Source: a virus
Length of the DNA stretch: 40,829 nucleotides
IMG/VR virus record: IMGVR_UViG_3300034980_000208
Location: 1-40,829 of that record
Direction: 5' to 3' (one strand)
The notes below the pieces were generated by a model. The model searched no databases. It worked only from the letters and a program-made list of their open reading frames with translations, and was not told where the DNA came from. Shown here in pieces: positions 1 to 8,458 of the stretch (the stretch's first letter is position 1; every line of letters begins with the position of its first letter). Position numbers and translations under genes: made by a program.

Positions 1-63
1 TTTTTGTACGTAAATTCGATTCTGAGGCTGTTCCGTTCCGTTCATAATAAGGAAACCGACTCA

Positions 64-591
64 ATGGGGGAAGTGGGGGCATCGTCCCAACAACTGGAGC
101 AGATTGCAACGGCTAGTCTGATTCCATACGCACGCAACAGCCGAACGCACAGCGATGAGCAGGTCGCCCAGATCATGGCGAGCATCCGAGAGTTCGGATT
201 CACGAATCCCGTGCTGATCGACAATGATGGCGGCATCATTGCCGGCCACGGTCGAGTGCTCGCCGCCACGCGAATGGAACTGGATCACGTCCCCTGTATC
301 CGCCTGTCGCACCTCACCGAAGCACAGACGCGGGCGTACGTTATCGCCGATAATAAGTTGGCACTCAATGCGGGATGGGACTCCGAGTTGCTGGCGAACG
401 AGCTCACGGACCTGCACACCGACGAGTTCGACCTCGGGTTGCTGGGATTCGATCCTGACGAACTCGCTGACATGCTGGATCTGCCGCAGGAAGATGTGGC
501 ACCGCCTGACGACTTCAAGGAGGTGGACGAGAACATCGAGACTGAGCACGAATGCCCGAAGTGCGGCTACAAGTGGAGCGGCGGAACGTGA
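64..591 (+). CDS. ParB/Srx-fold domain protein with C-terminal zinc motif
   Basis: The protein has a ParB N-terminal-like domain at residues ~15-110. It shows the typical IPYARNSRTHS entry, then NPVLID and GHGRVLAA, the phosphate-binding region of ParB-type CTPase/nuclease folds. In phages such domains are often fused to, or sit beside, DNA methyltransferases. Here no methylase follows, and the protein ends in a short CPKCGYKW sequence resembling half of a zinc ribbon. I chose ATG at 64 because AAGGA lies about 9 nt upstream; a TTG at 4 is also in frame but has no comparable site. It is the first gene of the packaging region. A role in DNA binding near the packaging site is inference. The family call is fairly sure and the function is not. 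Confidence 0.8.
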   Translation: MGEVGASSQQLEQIATASLIPYARNSRTHSDEQVAQIMASIREFGFTNPVLIDNDGGIIAGHGRVLAATRMELDHVPCIRLSHLTEAQTRAYVIADNKLALNAGWDSELLANELTDLHTDEFDLGLLGFDPDELADMLDLPQEDVAPPDDFKEVDENIETEHECPKCGYKWSGGT

Positions 592-609
592 GGGTGTTCC
601 GCGATAAAC

Positions 610-619
610 GGGGGGGGGG
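610..619. repeat. Run of ten G
   Basis: Ten consecutive G lie 19 nt after the ParB-like stop codon in the 129-nt gap before the terminase genes. It is the longest homopolymer noticed in the window. It is non-coding as annotated. Such tracts slip readily, and long G runs also occur near phage DNA ends, but nothing here shows a function. Confidence 0.9.
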
Positions 620-685
620 GTTCGGTCGCGAACTTGACGTAACCAACATTCCGTGCTGTGCAGTTCTCGCGGGCACGGTCGGAAA

Positions 686-703
686 GGCAATGAATTCATT
701 GCC
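686..703. promoter_or_regulatory. 18-bp perfect palindrome upstream of terminase genes
   Basis: GGCAATGAA is followed directly by its reverse complement TTCATTGCC, with no spacer. It sits 17 nt before the next start codon and is followed by an A-rich stretch, not a T run, so it is not a + strand terminator. A dimeric repressor operator or a terminase/ParB-like binding site is possible. The palindrome is directly seen; the role is inference. Confidence 0.6.
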
Positions 704-720
704 CAGCAGAAAAAACAAAA

Positions 721-1059
721 ATGGAAGAAAATGACCAGCCATCCCGGTCTGACCTGCGAATGATCGAGCAGGCGGTGCGGCATAAGTGGGACATCCCGGA
801 AGACATGATGAGCTTCCTTCCTCGCCGAATGCTGCGGATTGCGGCGAAAAGCACGAGCGAGCGGAACGTGATCGCAGCTACGCGGGTGCTGGCGATGCTG
901 GTGAAACACAACAAGCCGCCGGAGGCGTCGTTGCACTTACACCAGCACGGGCGAGCGGCAGAGATCCAGGCACAACCGGAGGGCATGACACTTGAGCAAC
1001 GACGAGCCGACAACGCTGGCCGACTTGATCGCATTAAACGACTTGGTCGAATCGGATGA
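721..1059 (+). CDS. Hypothetical protein upstream of small terminase
   Basis: This 112-residue charged protein is mostly predicted helical by eye, with many Arg and Glu. It has a RMIEQAV...RRMLRIAAKSTSERNVIAATRVL stretch that looks like a compact helical bundle. I do not recognise the family with certainty; similar short proteins precede terminase genes in other phages. The start at 721 follows an A-rich leader without a strong Shine-Dalgarno site, so the true start could be internal. Its 3' end overlaps the small terminase gene by 68 nt in another frame, and that gene's ribosome site GGAGGG lies inside this one. A packaging-related role is only suggested by position. Confidence 0.6.
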   Translation: MEENDQPSRSDLRMIEQAVRHKWDIPEDMMSFLPRRMLRIAAKSTSERNVIAATRVLAMLVKHNKPPEASLHLHQHGRAAEIQAQPEGMTLEQRRADNAGRLDRIKRLGRIG

Positions 1060-1579
1060 GGACGCGGAGTACATCACCAGACAAATCGAGGCCATTGAGC
1101 GAGCAGACACAGAGACGGCACGACAGAAACAGACGCTGGAAATTCTGACACAACAGGCTGCGGCTTATCTCGTTTCGATATCGACGAAACACCTGCGAGA
1201 TCAGGGGGCGGCACGCAACATCGACGGAACGTACAACGGCAGGGATCTGGTGGAATGGCTGGTCGGCCGAAAGATCGACGAGGCCCGCAAGGACTGGGAA
1301 CGGAAGTCAGACAAGATCGACACAGCCAGGGAACGACAGGAAGACGCGCGGGCCGACAAGTTGGAGATTGAGGCGTTAATGGCACAAGGGAAGTCAATCG
1401 CAAAAGAAGAAGTAGAGCACGACTTGAGTATTGCGATGTCGCGAATCACCAACGGTCTCGATACGGTTCCGATGCTCGTGGCTAATCTCTGCCCGGCAGA
1501 CGTGAAGGCCACTGTGAAGGAACAGGCTGAAGATTTAGTGCGACGCATTCAAAGAGAAATGGCGGCTTCGTTCTCATGA
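992..1579 (+). CDS. Terminase small subunit, Nu1-like
   Basis: This is a candidate DNA-recognition subunit of the packaging motor. Residues ~50-90 look like a winged helix-turn-helix followed by a GTYNGRDLVEWLVGR segment, much like the N-terminus of lambda Nu1. A long charged helix follows (ERKSDKIDTARERQEDARADKLE), then a C-terminal helical part that would contact the large subunit. The start is TTG at 992, supported by GGAGGG at 978-983 with 8-nt spacing. The stop overlaps the next start in ATGA, so translation is probably coupled to the large terminase. The family call rests on pattern and position directly before a GpA-type terminase. Confidence 0.75.
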   Translation: MSNDEPTTLADLIALNDLVESDEDAEYITRQIEAIERADTETARQKQTLEILTQQAAAYLVSISTKHLRDQGAARNIDGTYNGRDLVEWLVGRKIDEARKDWERKSDKIDTARERQEDARADKLEIEALMAQGKSIAKEEVEHDLSIAMSRITNGLDTVPMLVANLCPADVKATVKEQAEDLVRRIQREMAASFS

Positions 1580-3528
1580 GTTTTGTTTTTGACATCATCG
1601 CCCGATCACTACAGCCAGCGGACGACGAACCCGCTGCGGAATGGTTGCGGCAGTGTTTCTTCACCGATAAGGGCACGGCGTTCTCCGAAGCTGTATGCCC
1701 GTGGGTCACTGCACCGCAAGGCCCGTGTTGGGCGTACGATAATCTAAAGTTTCGTACGTTGTGGCTGCAATGGGCAGCACGCATGTTTAAGACTAACTTC
1801 GGGCTGGCGATGCTTCTGCGGTCGATGGACCAACGACCGGAGGAAACAATGTTTGCCACGCCAGACGAGGGCAACTGTAAAACAGTATTCGCCCGCACAT
1901 GGAAAATGATCGAGCACAACCCGCGACTGCGCGAACAGGCACCGCCAGCCGTACGGCAAAACAAGACGGTCATAAAGCTCCGACGTTCAACCTGCCACGG
2001 TGCGTGGCCTCGCGGGAAGTCGCGGCTGGCTGACAAGTCAATTCGCGTGGCTCACGGCAACGAGATTGATAAATGGGTGGCGGAATCGACAGCAACGGAA
2101 GGCGATCCAATTGCACGATTCCGGAAACGTGGCGCAGAGTATCCAGACCGCAAGTTTGTAATGGAATCCACGCCAGCGATCCGGGGCCGCAGTGCTGTTG
2201 AGAACGGCCGGCAGCAATCCACAGATCACCGCTACTACGTGCCCTGCCCGCACTGTAACAAGTTTCAGAGGATTGAATTCGGCGACGGCAGCGGACCGGG
2301 AATGATCCACTACGAGACGCCGGACGACGGCACCATTGACCGCGACTTGGCACGCCACACCGCACACTATATTTGCCTGCATTGCTCAGGTCGAGTTGAT
2401 GACATCCACCGACCGTGGATGATGGCACGCGGCGTGTGGGTTCCGGCTGGCTGCACAGTCGATCACGACAAGGCGATGACGGCTCGGGACCTGCCACCCG
2501 ATGACATGACGTGGCTACGCGGCGAACCTGCCCGATGGGGTGCAGATTACGGCAGTCAGTTGTCAGTGTTCTATGCCTTGTTTCACGGGTGGGGCGACAT
2601 AGCGTCAGACTTTCTTGAGAAGTGCCGCAAGCCTCGGCTACTGCAACAATGGATAAACGAAGACAAGGGCGAGACGTGGGAGATTCGGCGAACGAAGACG
2701 ACGCCCGAGAAGGTTGGCGAGCGGCTGAGAACCACGATTCCGCGCGGGGTCGTGCCTGAATGGGGGCGGTTCCTCACTGTCACGATCGACCAGCAGCGGA
2801 AAGATGGCGGGTTCCGCGTGTGGGCCGTCATGGCTCACGGTGCGGAGTTTCAGTCGCATGTTGTCGAAAGGGGTGTATCACGGACGCTCAGCGACGTTTG
2901 GCGGGCCATCTGGCAATCGGACGGCACTGGCGACACTAAGGGCGGGCGTGTGTTATTTCCACATGCAGACGGCGGGAACCCGATGCCGGTTGTGATCGGC
3001 ACAGCGGACTCCGGGTGGGACACGAAGGCGACCTACGAATTCTGCAACGCACATCCGGGACTGCTGGCATGTAAGGGATCGAGTACGGACCTGTCCGGGA
3101 TGCCGTACCGCATGAATGAAGTAATAAAAGGCGAACATCAGGGCCAATGGCTGTTTCACGTCAATACCGACTTCTGGGAAACTGACCTACAGTCGCGGCT
3201 TGAGGATCGCACGCCAGGCGAACCAGAATCGTTGTCGCTGTTCGCTGGGGCTGAGCGTGATATGGTATTCCTGACGCAGCTATGCAACGGCGTGATTCAT
3301 GACCGCGTAGACAACCGGGGCAACGCGAAGCTACTGTGGGTCAAGAAGGACGGCGAGGGATCAGAAAATGATGATCGCGACGTTGTGAAATATGCAATCG
3401 CCCTCGCGAAGGCTTACGTTGACGAAAACGACATGCCGCAGCGAGCGGCAATTAAGACGACGGCACAGCCCGACAGGGCACCAATAGCGACACCACATAA
3501 CCAACCGTTTTTTATAGGGAATAGATGA
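1576..3528 (+). CDS. Terminase large subunit, GpA family
   Basis: This is the ATP-driven packaging motor and nuclease of a lambda-type phage; 650 residues is normal for the family. Family features include a Walker-B-like region (NEIDKW near residue 160), an MESTP coupling motif, a zinc-binding pair (CPHC ~225 and CLHC ~269), and GTADSGWDT with an ACKGSS segment in the nuclease half. The N-terminal ATP-binding loop is not a canonical GxxxxGKS/T: the matching region reads AARMFKTNF. It overlaps the Nu1-like gene by ATGA. The family assignment is strong. Loss of the usual P-loop sequence is seen, but whether ATP binding is altered is unknown. Confidence 0.93.
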   Translation: MSFVFDIIARSLQPADDEPAAEWLRQCFFTDKGTAFSEAVCPWVTAPQGPCWAYDNLKFRTLWLQWAARMFKTNFGLAMLLRSMDQRPEETMFATPDEGNCKTVFARTWKMIEHNPRLREQAPPAVRQNKTVIKLRRSTCHGAWPRGKSRLADKSIRVAHGNEIDKWVAESTATEGDPIARFRKRGAEYPDRKFVMESTPAIRGRSAVENGRQQSTDHRYYVPCPHCNKFQRIEFGDGSGPGMIHYETPDDGTIDRDLARHTAHYICLHCSGRVDDIHRPWMMARGVWVPAGCTVDHDKAMTARDLPPDDMTWLRGEPARWGADYGSQLSVFYALFHGWGDIASDFLEKCRKPRLLQQWINEDKGETWEIRRTKTTPEKVGERLRTTIPRGVVPEWGRFLTVTIDQQRKDGGFRVWAVMAHGAEFQSHVVERGVSRTLSDVWRAIWQSDGTGDTKGGRVLFPHADGGNPMPVVIGTADSGWDTKATYEFCNAHPGLLACKGSSTDLSGMPYRMNEVIKGEHQGQWLFHVNTDFWETDLQSRLEDRTPGEPESLSLFAGAERDMVFLTQLCNGVIHDRVDNRGNAKLLWVKKDGEGSENDDRDVVKYAIALAKAYVDENDMPQRAAIKTTAQPDRAPIATPHNQPFFIGNR

Positions 3529-3529
3529 C

Positions 3530-3838
3530 ATGGCAAAAACAGCGAGTCCGATGCGACAGGCTCAATCGCAGGCACAACGACCAGTGAAACCCGTGGGCAA
3601 TCTAATGGTGGATCTTGGCGTTCCTTCGTTGGTTGAACTTGACGGCCTCGGATATCTTCCATCGCGGCCAGAGGTAATGTTGACGCCGAAAGCACAAGAG
3701 GCAGTGAAGCGGTTGTCGCTTACGCTGGAGCATAAAAACGTGAAGCTGTCGGACGGCACACAAGTAAGGAATAGCGTTCAAAAGACAATCACATGGCTCT
3801 GCGAACGGCTGGCCGATTCGCTTAACGTAAAAACGTGA
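3530..3838 (+). CDS. Hypothetical protein after terminase
   Basis: This 102-residue protein has a Gln-rich basic N-terminus and a C-terminal helical part that contains one Trp and one Cys. It starts one base after the terminase stop codon, behind a GGGA-containing leader. I recognise no domain. It lies between large terminase and the connector candidate, a place often taken by small head-assembly or DNA-binding proteins. No function is assigned. Confidence 0.65.
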   Translation: MAKTASPMRQAQSQAQRPVKPVGNLMVDLGVPSLVELDGLGYLPSRPEVMLTPKAQEAVKRLSLTLEHKNVKLSDGTQVRNSVQKTITWLCERLADSLNVKT

Positions 3839-3906
3839 TTCTGGATTTCAGGCTTATTCGCCAGAAGGTGATGACTTGCGATTGATCACGCCTCAGAATT
3901 GCCGTT

Positions 3907-4194
3907 ATGGCAATCACCAGTGCATCAACACAGGCCCAGATTGTGGGCCAGTACCTCGACAACGTTGGCTACGACCACAGCGCTTCGGTAGCGTCGTGCA
4001 AGTTGTTTATTCAAGCCTGCCGTGCGTTGTTGATCATGCATCCCGCCGACTGGATGCACAGCGGCCACCGCACGACGTTCAATCCGGACTTGTGGGCACA
4101 ACAGCAATCAGCGGCTGAAGCATGGCTGAACGCCAACGACACCACCGCCGGAACGAACAGCGTTAAACATCTCTCATTCGGGGCCTTCCGATGA
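3907..4194 (+). CDS. Small head protein, gpW-position candidate
   Basis: This 95-residue helical protein sits directly before the portal gene, where lambda has the 68-residue head-tail joining protein gpW. The stop overlaps the portal start in ATGA, which supports this frame over an overlapping ORF at 3876-4118. It contains an AQIVGQYLDN segment and Trp residues in PADWM and PDLWAQQQ. Sequence similarity to gpW is not evident to me, so joining function is inferred from gene order only. No strong ribosome site is seen before 3907; 68 nt separate it from the previous gene. Confidence 0.6.
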   Translation: MAITSASTQAQIVGQYLDNVGYDHSASVASCKLFIQACRALLIMHPADWMHSGHRTTFNPDLWAQQQSAAEAWLNANDTTAGTNSVKHLSFGAFR

Positions 4195-5741
4195 GAAAAG
4201 CACAGACACCACCGCTGCACGACATCAAAGCGGACTATGAGATATCCAAGCGCAACGGGCGATTTCGCCGCACACGAAAAGGCGTTGCAGGCGTCGGCAC
4301 GACTGGCGACTTTCACTTCCGTAACGAATCAGAATGGCTGTATTCCATCGAGTACGCCCGCGACCTTGACCGCAACGATTCCGTAGCGGGCATGATTGTT
4401 GACCGGCTGATCGATAACATTCTGCAGGACGTTGGCATTCGTCCCGATCCTTGCACGGGTGACGAGAACGCTGACGCCTTCTTGAAACAACGTTGGAAAG
4501 AATGGTCAGAAGACGAGGACCAATGCGACCTCGCTGGCGAAATGACGTTTGCGGAAATGGAGCGGGCGGTTCTGCGGGGTACGCTCGTCGACGGCGATAT
4601 TCTGCCAGTGGCGAACGACGCCGGCACGCTGGAAATCATGGAGGCTCACCGTTGCCGCACGCCGTCGAACACAAAGCGAAACGTTGTTTACGGTGTCGAA
4701 CTCGACGAGCACAGAAAACGTCTGCGGTATCTGTTCACGCGGGATGAGCTTGACCCACGGCGGGCACTTCGGAAAGTCTCTGACACAGTCCCGGTCGATG
4801 CTCGTGATTCAGGCGGAAACCGTCAAGTGTTTCACGTCTTCGATCCGAGCCGGGTTTCACAAACTCGAGGCATGAGTGCATTTCGTCGCGTGGCTGACAC
4901 GATCGGGATGCACGACGACATTGAATTTGCCGAACTTGTGCGGCATCAGATCGCCAGTTGCTTCGCTGTGTTCCGAAAGAAAGCAAAAGCATCGCCGCTC
5001 GGCGGCGGGCAGTACGGACCACGCACGACAGAAACAACCGGAAGCTATTCGAGGACGCTGGAAAATATCGGCCCCGGGATGGAGATTGACGGGGAGCCGG
5101 GCGAAGAACTCACCGGATTTTCACCGAACACGCCGGGCAGTGATTACCTGAATCACATCACGAAGGTGTTGAAAACGGTTTGTGCGAACCTTGGCATCCC
5201 GTTTCAGGCCGTGTTTCTTGATCCGAGTCAAACGAACTTCAGCGGATGGCGTGGGGCGCTGGATCAGGCACGCATGGGATATCGCAGGGTCCAGACGTGG
5301 TTGATTCGAAAGTTTCACCGCCGCGTGTATCTGTGGAAAGTCCGGACATGGTTGGCTGAGTCGTCAGAATTGCAGGCGTGGCACAACCAGGACGGAGTGG
5401 ATGTCTTCAATCACAAATGGTCGCGGCCTTCGTGGGAATACGTTCAGCCGTTACAGGATGCAGCCGCCGATGTCACGAAGGTGAAAAGCGGAATCACAAC
5501 GCTGCGAAAAGTGCATTCCAGCCGAGGCGATGACTTCGACGAAGTGATTGTCGAAGGCGTCAGCGACAACGCGAAATGGTATCGGCTGTGCAGGGATGCT
5601 GCGCGAGAGATCAACGCCGAAGCGGAAGACGAATCGGAGCAGGTTTCGTGGCGTGAACTACTCGCCATGCCATTACATGATAACGTGAAAATGACGCTTG
5701 ATATGTCGTCACAGGAGGCAGAATCCAATGCAATTGCATAG
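4191..5741 (+). CDS. Portal protein, lambda gpB family
   Basis: This is the dodecameric ring at the capsid vertex through which DNA enters and to which the tail attaches. The 516-residue protein shows the lambda-portal pattern: an early SIEYARDLDRNDSVAGMIVDRLIDNIL helix, DGDILPVA, EAHRCRTP, a HVFDPSRVSQTRGMSAF segment, and SQTNFSGWRGALDQARMGYR in the crown-proximal part. These match the family order. It starts in ATGA overlap with the preceding gene, and the protease gene starts inside its 3' end. The assignment is firm. Confidence 0.92.
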   Translation: MRKAQTPPLHDIKADYEISKRNGRFRRTRKGVAGVGTTGDFHFRNESEWLYSIEYARDLDRNDSVAGMIVDRLIDNILQDVGIRPDPCTGDENADAFLKQRWKEWSEDEDQCDLAGEMTFAEMERAVLRGTLVDGDILPVANDAGTLEIMEAHRCRTPSNTKRNVVYGVELDEHRKRLRYLFTRDELDPRRALRKVSDTVPVDARDSGGNRQVFHVFDPSRVSQTRGMSAFRRVADTIGMHDDIEFAELVRHQIASCFAVFRKKAKASPLGGGQYGPRTTETTGSYSRTLENIGPGMEIDGEPGEELTGFSPNTPGSDYLNHITKVLKTVCANLGIPFQAVFLDPSQTNFSGWRGALDQARMGYRRVQTWLIRKFHRRVYLWKVRTWLAESSELQAWHNQDGVDVFNHKWSRPSWEYVQPLQDAAADVTKVKSGITTLRKVHSSRGDDFDEVIVEGVSDNAKWYRLCRDAAREINAEAEDESEQVSWRELLAMPLHDNVKMTLDMSSQEAESNAIA

Positions 5742-6996
5742 CGTCAAGTTGGACAACTACGGCGGATTCTGGTGCGTGGAACCGGTCCACTTCAACCAGA
5801 TCGTGCAACGGGTCAACTCGATGGATCTGGCGGCGCATGTATCCGCACAAACACCGCAGGCGTTCGACGCGGCGGCACAGAGCTTCGAATCGACAGGCGG
5901 TGGCACGGTCGCAGTAATTGACATTCAGGGCACGATGACAAAAGCGGGGTCCAGCATCGGCGGCGGCAGTACGATACAGGCTCGGCACGCCATCAGGCAG
6001 GCTGAAGAAAATCAAACGGTTCAATCGATTATTCTGCGGATTGATTCGCCAGGCGGCTCAGTCGCTGGCACATCTGACCTGGCGGCAGAAGTCGCTCGCA
6101 CCACAAAGCCTACGGTCGCGTTCGTTGAAGACCTCTGCGCGTCGGCCGCGATGTGGGTGGCGGCACAATGTGACTCAGTCTTTGCGAATTCAGCCACAGC
6201 GAAGATCGGCTCTATCGGGACGTTTATGGCGTTGTACGATATTAGCGGAGCGCTCGAAAACGAAGACGTTAGAACCGTCGTCGTAAAGGCTGGCGAATTC
6301 AAGGGCGGCGGATTTCCGGGAATGGAAATCAGTGACGAACAGATTGCGGAATGGCAGAAAGTCATTGACGCAACACAGGAACAATTCACGGCAGCGATTG
6401 CCGAGGGTCGCGGCATGAGCATCGAGCAGGCTCGCGACCTGAACACCGGTCTCGTTTACATGGCCGCTGAAGCACTCAATCGAAATCTTATCGACGGCAT
6501 CAAAACCTTTGGCGAAGTCGTCGAAGAATTGCGAAGCCAAACCACAGTGAAAGGACCAGTCGCCATGAGCGATATCCAAGCGCCGCAGGCGGCAACTTTT
6601 AAGGAGTTGGTTGAAGCCTGTCCAGGGATTGACGCGAAGGCACCTGCTGACGCGGTATTTCTTACTGAGTGTCAGGGGGCGGAAATGACAGCCGCTGATA
6701 CGACAGCTTTATATTGTTCCACGCTCCGCGACCGACTGGCAGCGAGCGAGGCGGCAAATAGCACGCTCGCGGAAGAAGTCGCGGAACTGAAAGCTGCAAC
6801 TCCACGGCCGACGGGCGTCAGTGCTATCGGGACCAGTCCGGCGAATGAGTCGAGCAAGTCCGATGATGCTCAGGCAGACTTTCTGCGGGAAGTTCGCAAG
6901 GAGCAGGAATTCGGCAAGTCACGAGCAGAAGCCGTCAAGACAGTAAACCGCAAGCACCCGGAACTCCGCGAAGCTCTTGTTGCATCTGCGAACTGA
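5728..6996 (+). CDS. Head maturation protease, S49/SppA-like (lambda gpC type)
   Basis: This is a serine protease that trims the prohead during assembly. Residues ~60-260 form the ClpP/SppA fold: IDIQGTMTK, ILRIDSPGGSVAG, then CASAAMW with the probable nucleophile near Ser139, and KIGSIGTFMALYD. The C-terminal ~140 residues are a charged, partly coiled segment. I chose ATG 5728 because GGAGG lies 9 nt upstream at 5714-5718; an in-frame TTG at 5698 lacks this. It overlaps the end of the portal gene by 14 nt. As in lambda C/Nu3, the C-terminal part is probably also made separately from an internal start (see 6565-6996). Confidence 0.9.
   Translation: MQLHSVKLDNYGGFWCVEPVHFNQIVQRVNSMDLAAHVSAQTPQAFDAAAQSFESTGGGTVAVIDIQGTMTKAGSSIGGGSTIQARHAIRQAEENQTVQSIILRIDSPGGSVAGTSDLAAEVARTTKPTVAFVEDLCASAAMWVAAQCDSVFANSATAKIGSIGTFMALYDISGALENEDVRTVVVKAGEFKGGGFPGMEISDEQIAEWQKVIDATQEQFTAAIAEGRGMSIEQARDLNTGLVYMAAEALNRNLIDGIKTFGEVVEELRSQTTVKGPVAMSDIQAPQAATFKELVEACPGIDAKAPADAVFLTECQGAEMTAADTTALYCSTLRDRLAASEAANSTLAEEVAELKAATPRPTGVSAIGTSPANESSKSDDAQADFLREVRKEQEFGKSRAEAVKTVNRKHPELREALVASAN
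6565..6996 (+). CDS. Probable scaffold protein from internal start (Nu3-like)
   Basis: An in-frame ATG at 6565 inside the protease gene is preceded by AAAGGA with 9-nt spacing, a good ribosome site. Translation from here gives a 143-residue protein identical to the protease C-terminus. It includes a coiled stretch around EAANSTLAEEVAELKAA and a basic, helical end, typical of scaffolds. In lambda the scaffold Nu3 is made in the same way from the 3' part of gene C. The internal start and ribosome site are seen; use in vivo is inference. Confidence 0.65.
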   Translation: MSDIQAPQAATFKELVEACPGIDAKAPADAVFLTECQGAEMTAADTTALYCSTLRDRLAASEAANSTLAEEVAELKAATPRPTGVSAIGTSPANESSKSDDAQADFLREVRKEQEFGKSRAEAVKTVNRKHPELREALVASAN

Positions 6997-7051
6997 AGCG
7001 GCTGGCATCAATCTTCAATCACTCAGACACAAACAATAAAGGAAAGTAATC

Positions 7052-7435
7052 ATGGCGGAAATGAACGCTACCGGATGCAAAGCATTCACAACTTCGGCGG
7101 CTGTTATTCAGCACGCCCGCGTAAAGCTGGAAGCTGCGGGTACTGTTGTCACGGCAGGCCTGGCGGAAAAAGAAATAGGCACCGCGACGCGAGCGGCGTT
7201 CGCGAGCGGCGACGTCATCGACGTACAACTGACATCGGCGGCAGGGACGTGCAAGATGGTCGCCGTCGAGGCACTCGCCGTTGCGGCTCCGGTTTACACT
7301 GAGGCTGCCGGTAAAGTCCAGGACACTGCACAGGCCACTGCGTTTTTGGTGGGCACTGCACTGACAGCCGCTGCGGCTGACGGTGACATCATTGAGGTAC
7401 TTCGCAATTCTCACGGAGACACCGCAGCCTCGTAA
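7052..7435 (+). CDS. Capsid cement/decoration protein, DUF2190-like
   Basis: This 127-residue Ala/Val/Thr-rich beta protein follows the DUF2190 capsid-cement pattern: alternating short strands with VVTAGLAEKEIGTAT, FASGDVIDVQL, KMVAVEALAVAAPVY and ADGDIIEVL. It holds the place of lambda gpD, between protease/scaffold and the major capsid protein. Such proteins bind the outside of expanded capsids and stabilise them. GGAAAG lies ahead of ATG 7052. Similar beta proteins recur at 18831 and 40219. Confidence 0.8.
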   Translation: MAEMNATGCKAFTTSAAVIQHARVKLEAAGTVVTAGLAEKEIGTATRAAFASGDVIDVQLTSAAGTCKMVAVEALAVAAPVYTEAAGKVQDTAQATAFLVGTALTAAAADGDIIEVLRNSHGDTAAS

Positions 7436-7492
7436 TTCGTTTACACCGAACCGCGTCTGTAAGTCACCACAACAACAAAAGGAGTCGGCGAA

Positions 7493-8458
7493 ATGCCATC
7501 ACCAACAAGCGCACTTTCAACCCAACGTCCTGACTTGGCAGCAAGTCTGGAAGAGTTCGATTTAATGATGGACGCGGAAGGGTTCATCGGTCACCGCGTA
7601 TTGCCTGTCACGCCTGTGGCATCGCAGGCGGGAAGTTTCGGAAAAATCCCGATTGAGCAACTATTACAAAACCGGGAAACGTCCCGTGCGGCTGGCAGTG
7701 GTTACAATCGGGGGAACTGGGAATTTGAGCCAGCGACTTATGCCACGGAAGAACATGGATTGGAAGAACCGGTCGACGACCGCGAAGCCGCTATGTACGC
7801 GAATTACTTCGACGCTGAAGTGATTTCGACGATGAGGGCACGCAGGGGAATCATGGAAGCACAGGAAAAACGGGTCGCGGCCCAGATTTTCAACGCCACC
7901 ACGTACACTGCGACGACGATCACGCACGAATGGGATGACGCGACAAACGCCGTTCCAATCACCGACGTGGAAGCGAAGGTTCAGGCACTGTACGATGCGT
8001 CAGGACTGTGGCCGAATTGCATGATTGTCAACCGAAAGGTGTTCCGCAATCTCCGCAACGTGGCTCAAATTGTCGATCGCCTGAAGTATCAGGGGTTCGT
8101 TGATGTTCGTGCCGAGACAATCACAGCTTCGGCGTTGGCTCAGGTGTTTGACATTCAGCACCTGCTGGTTGCAGGCGGAACGAAAAACACAGGCAACGAA
8201 GGGGCAGCGGCTTCAATCAGTCCGATCTGGTCTGATGAGTACTGCTGGATCGGACGAATCGCCACGACGGCGGACTTCCGCGAGCCTTGTGCGGGCAGGA
8301 TATTCAACTGGACCGGTGACGGTTCAGATGAGGATGGACTGGTCGAAACGTACCGTGATGAAGCCGTGCGTGCTGATGTGGTGCGCGTTCGTCACGATGT
8401 GGATGAAGTGCAGCTACACACAACCTGCAACGGAATCTTCGACAACGTGACGACATGA
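7493..8458 (+). CDS. Major capsid protein, lambda gpE/HK97-fold type
   Basis: This 321-residue protein is preceded by AAAGGAG and sits directly after the cement protein, as lambda E follows D. It shows features of gpE-type capsid proteins: an N-terminal helix (SLEEFDLMM), IGHRVLPV, EHGLEEPVDDRE, a long helix with IMEAQEKRVAAQIFN, and PNCMIVNRKVFRNLRN. Its length is normal for the family. I see no long cleavable N-terminal scaffold domain, which fits a separate scaffold from the protease gene. Confidence 0.88.
   Translation: MPSPTSALSTQRPDLAASLEEFDLMMDAEGFIGHRVLPVTPVASQAGSFGKIPIEQLLQNRETSRAAGSGYNRGNWEFEPATYATEEHGLEEPVDDREAAMYANYFDAEVISTMRARRGIMEAQEKRVAAQIFNATTYTATTITHEWDDATNAVPITDVEAKVQALYDASGLWPNCMIVNRKVFRNLRNVAQIVDRLKYQGFVDVRAETITASALAQVFDIQHLLVAGGTKNTGNEGAAASISPIWSDEYCWIGRIATTADFREPCAGRIFNWTGDGSDEDGLVETYRDEAVRADVVRVRHDVDEVQLHTTCNGIFDNVTT

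Noticed and set aside
61-936. Long minus-strand open frame over the ParB-like gene and the gap
   Set aside because: It runs antisense to well-supported genes, has Arg/His/Pro-rich shadow composition and no ribosome site.
3876-4118. Open frame overlapping the gpW-position gene
   Set aside because: The 3907-4194 frame is coupled to the portal gene by ATGA; the other frame has no such support.
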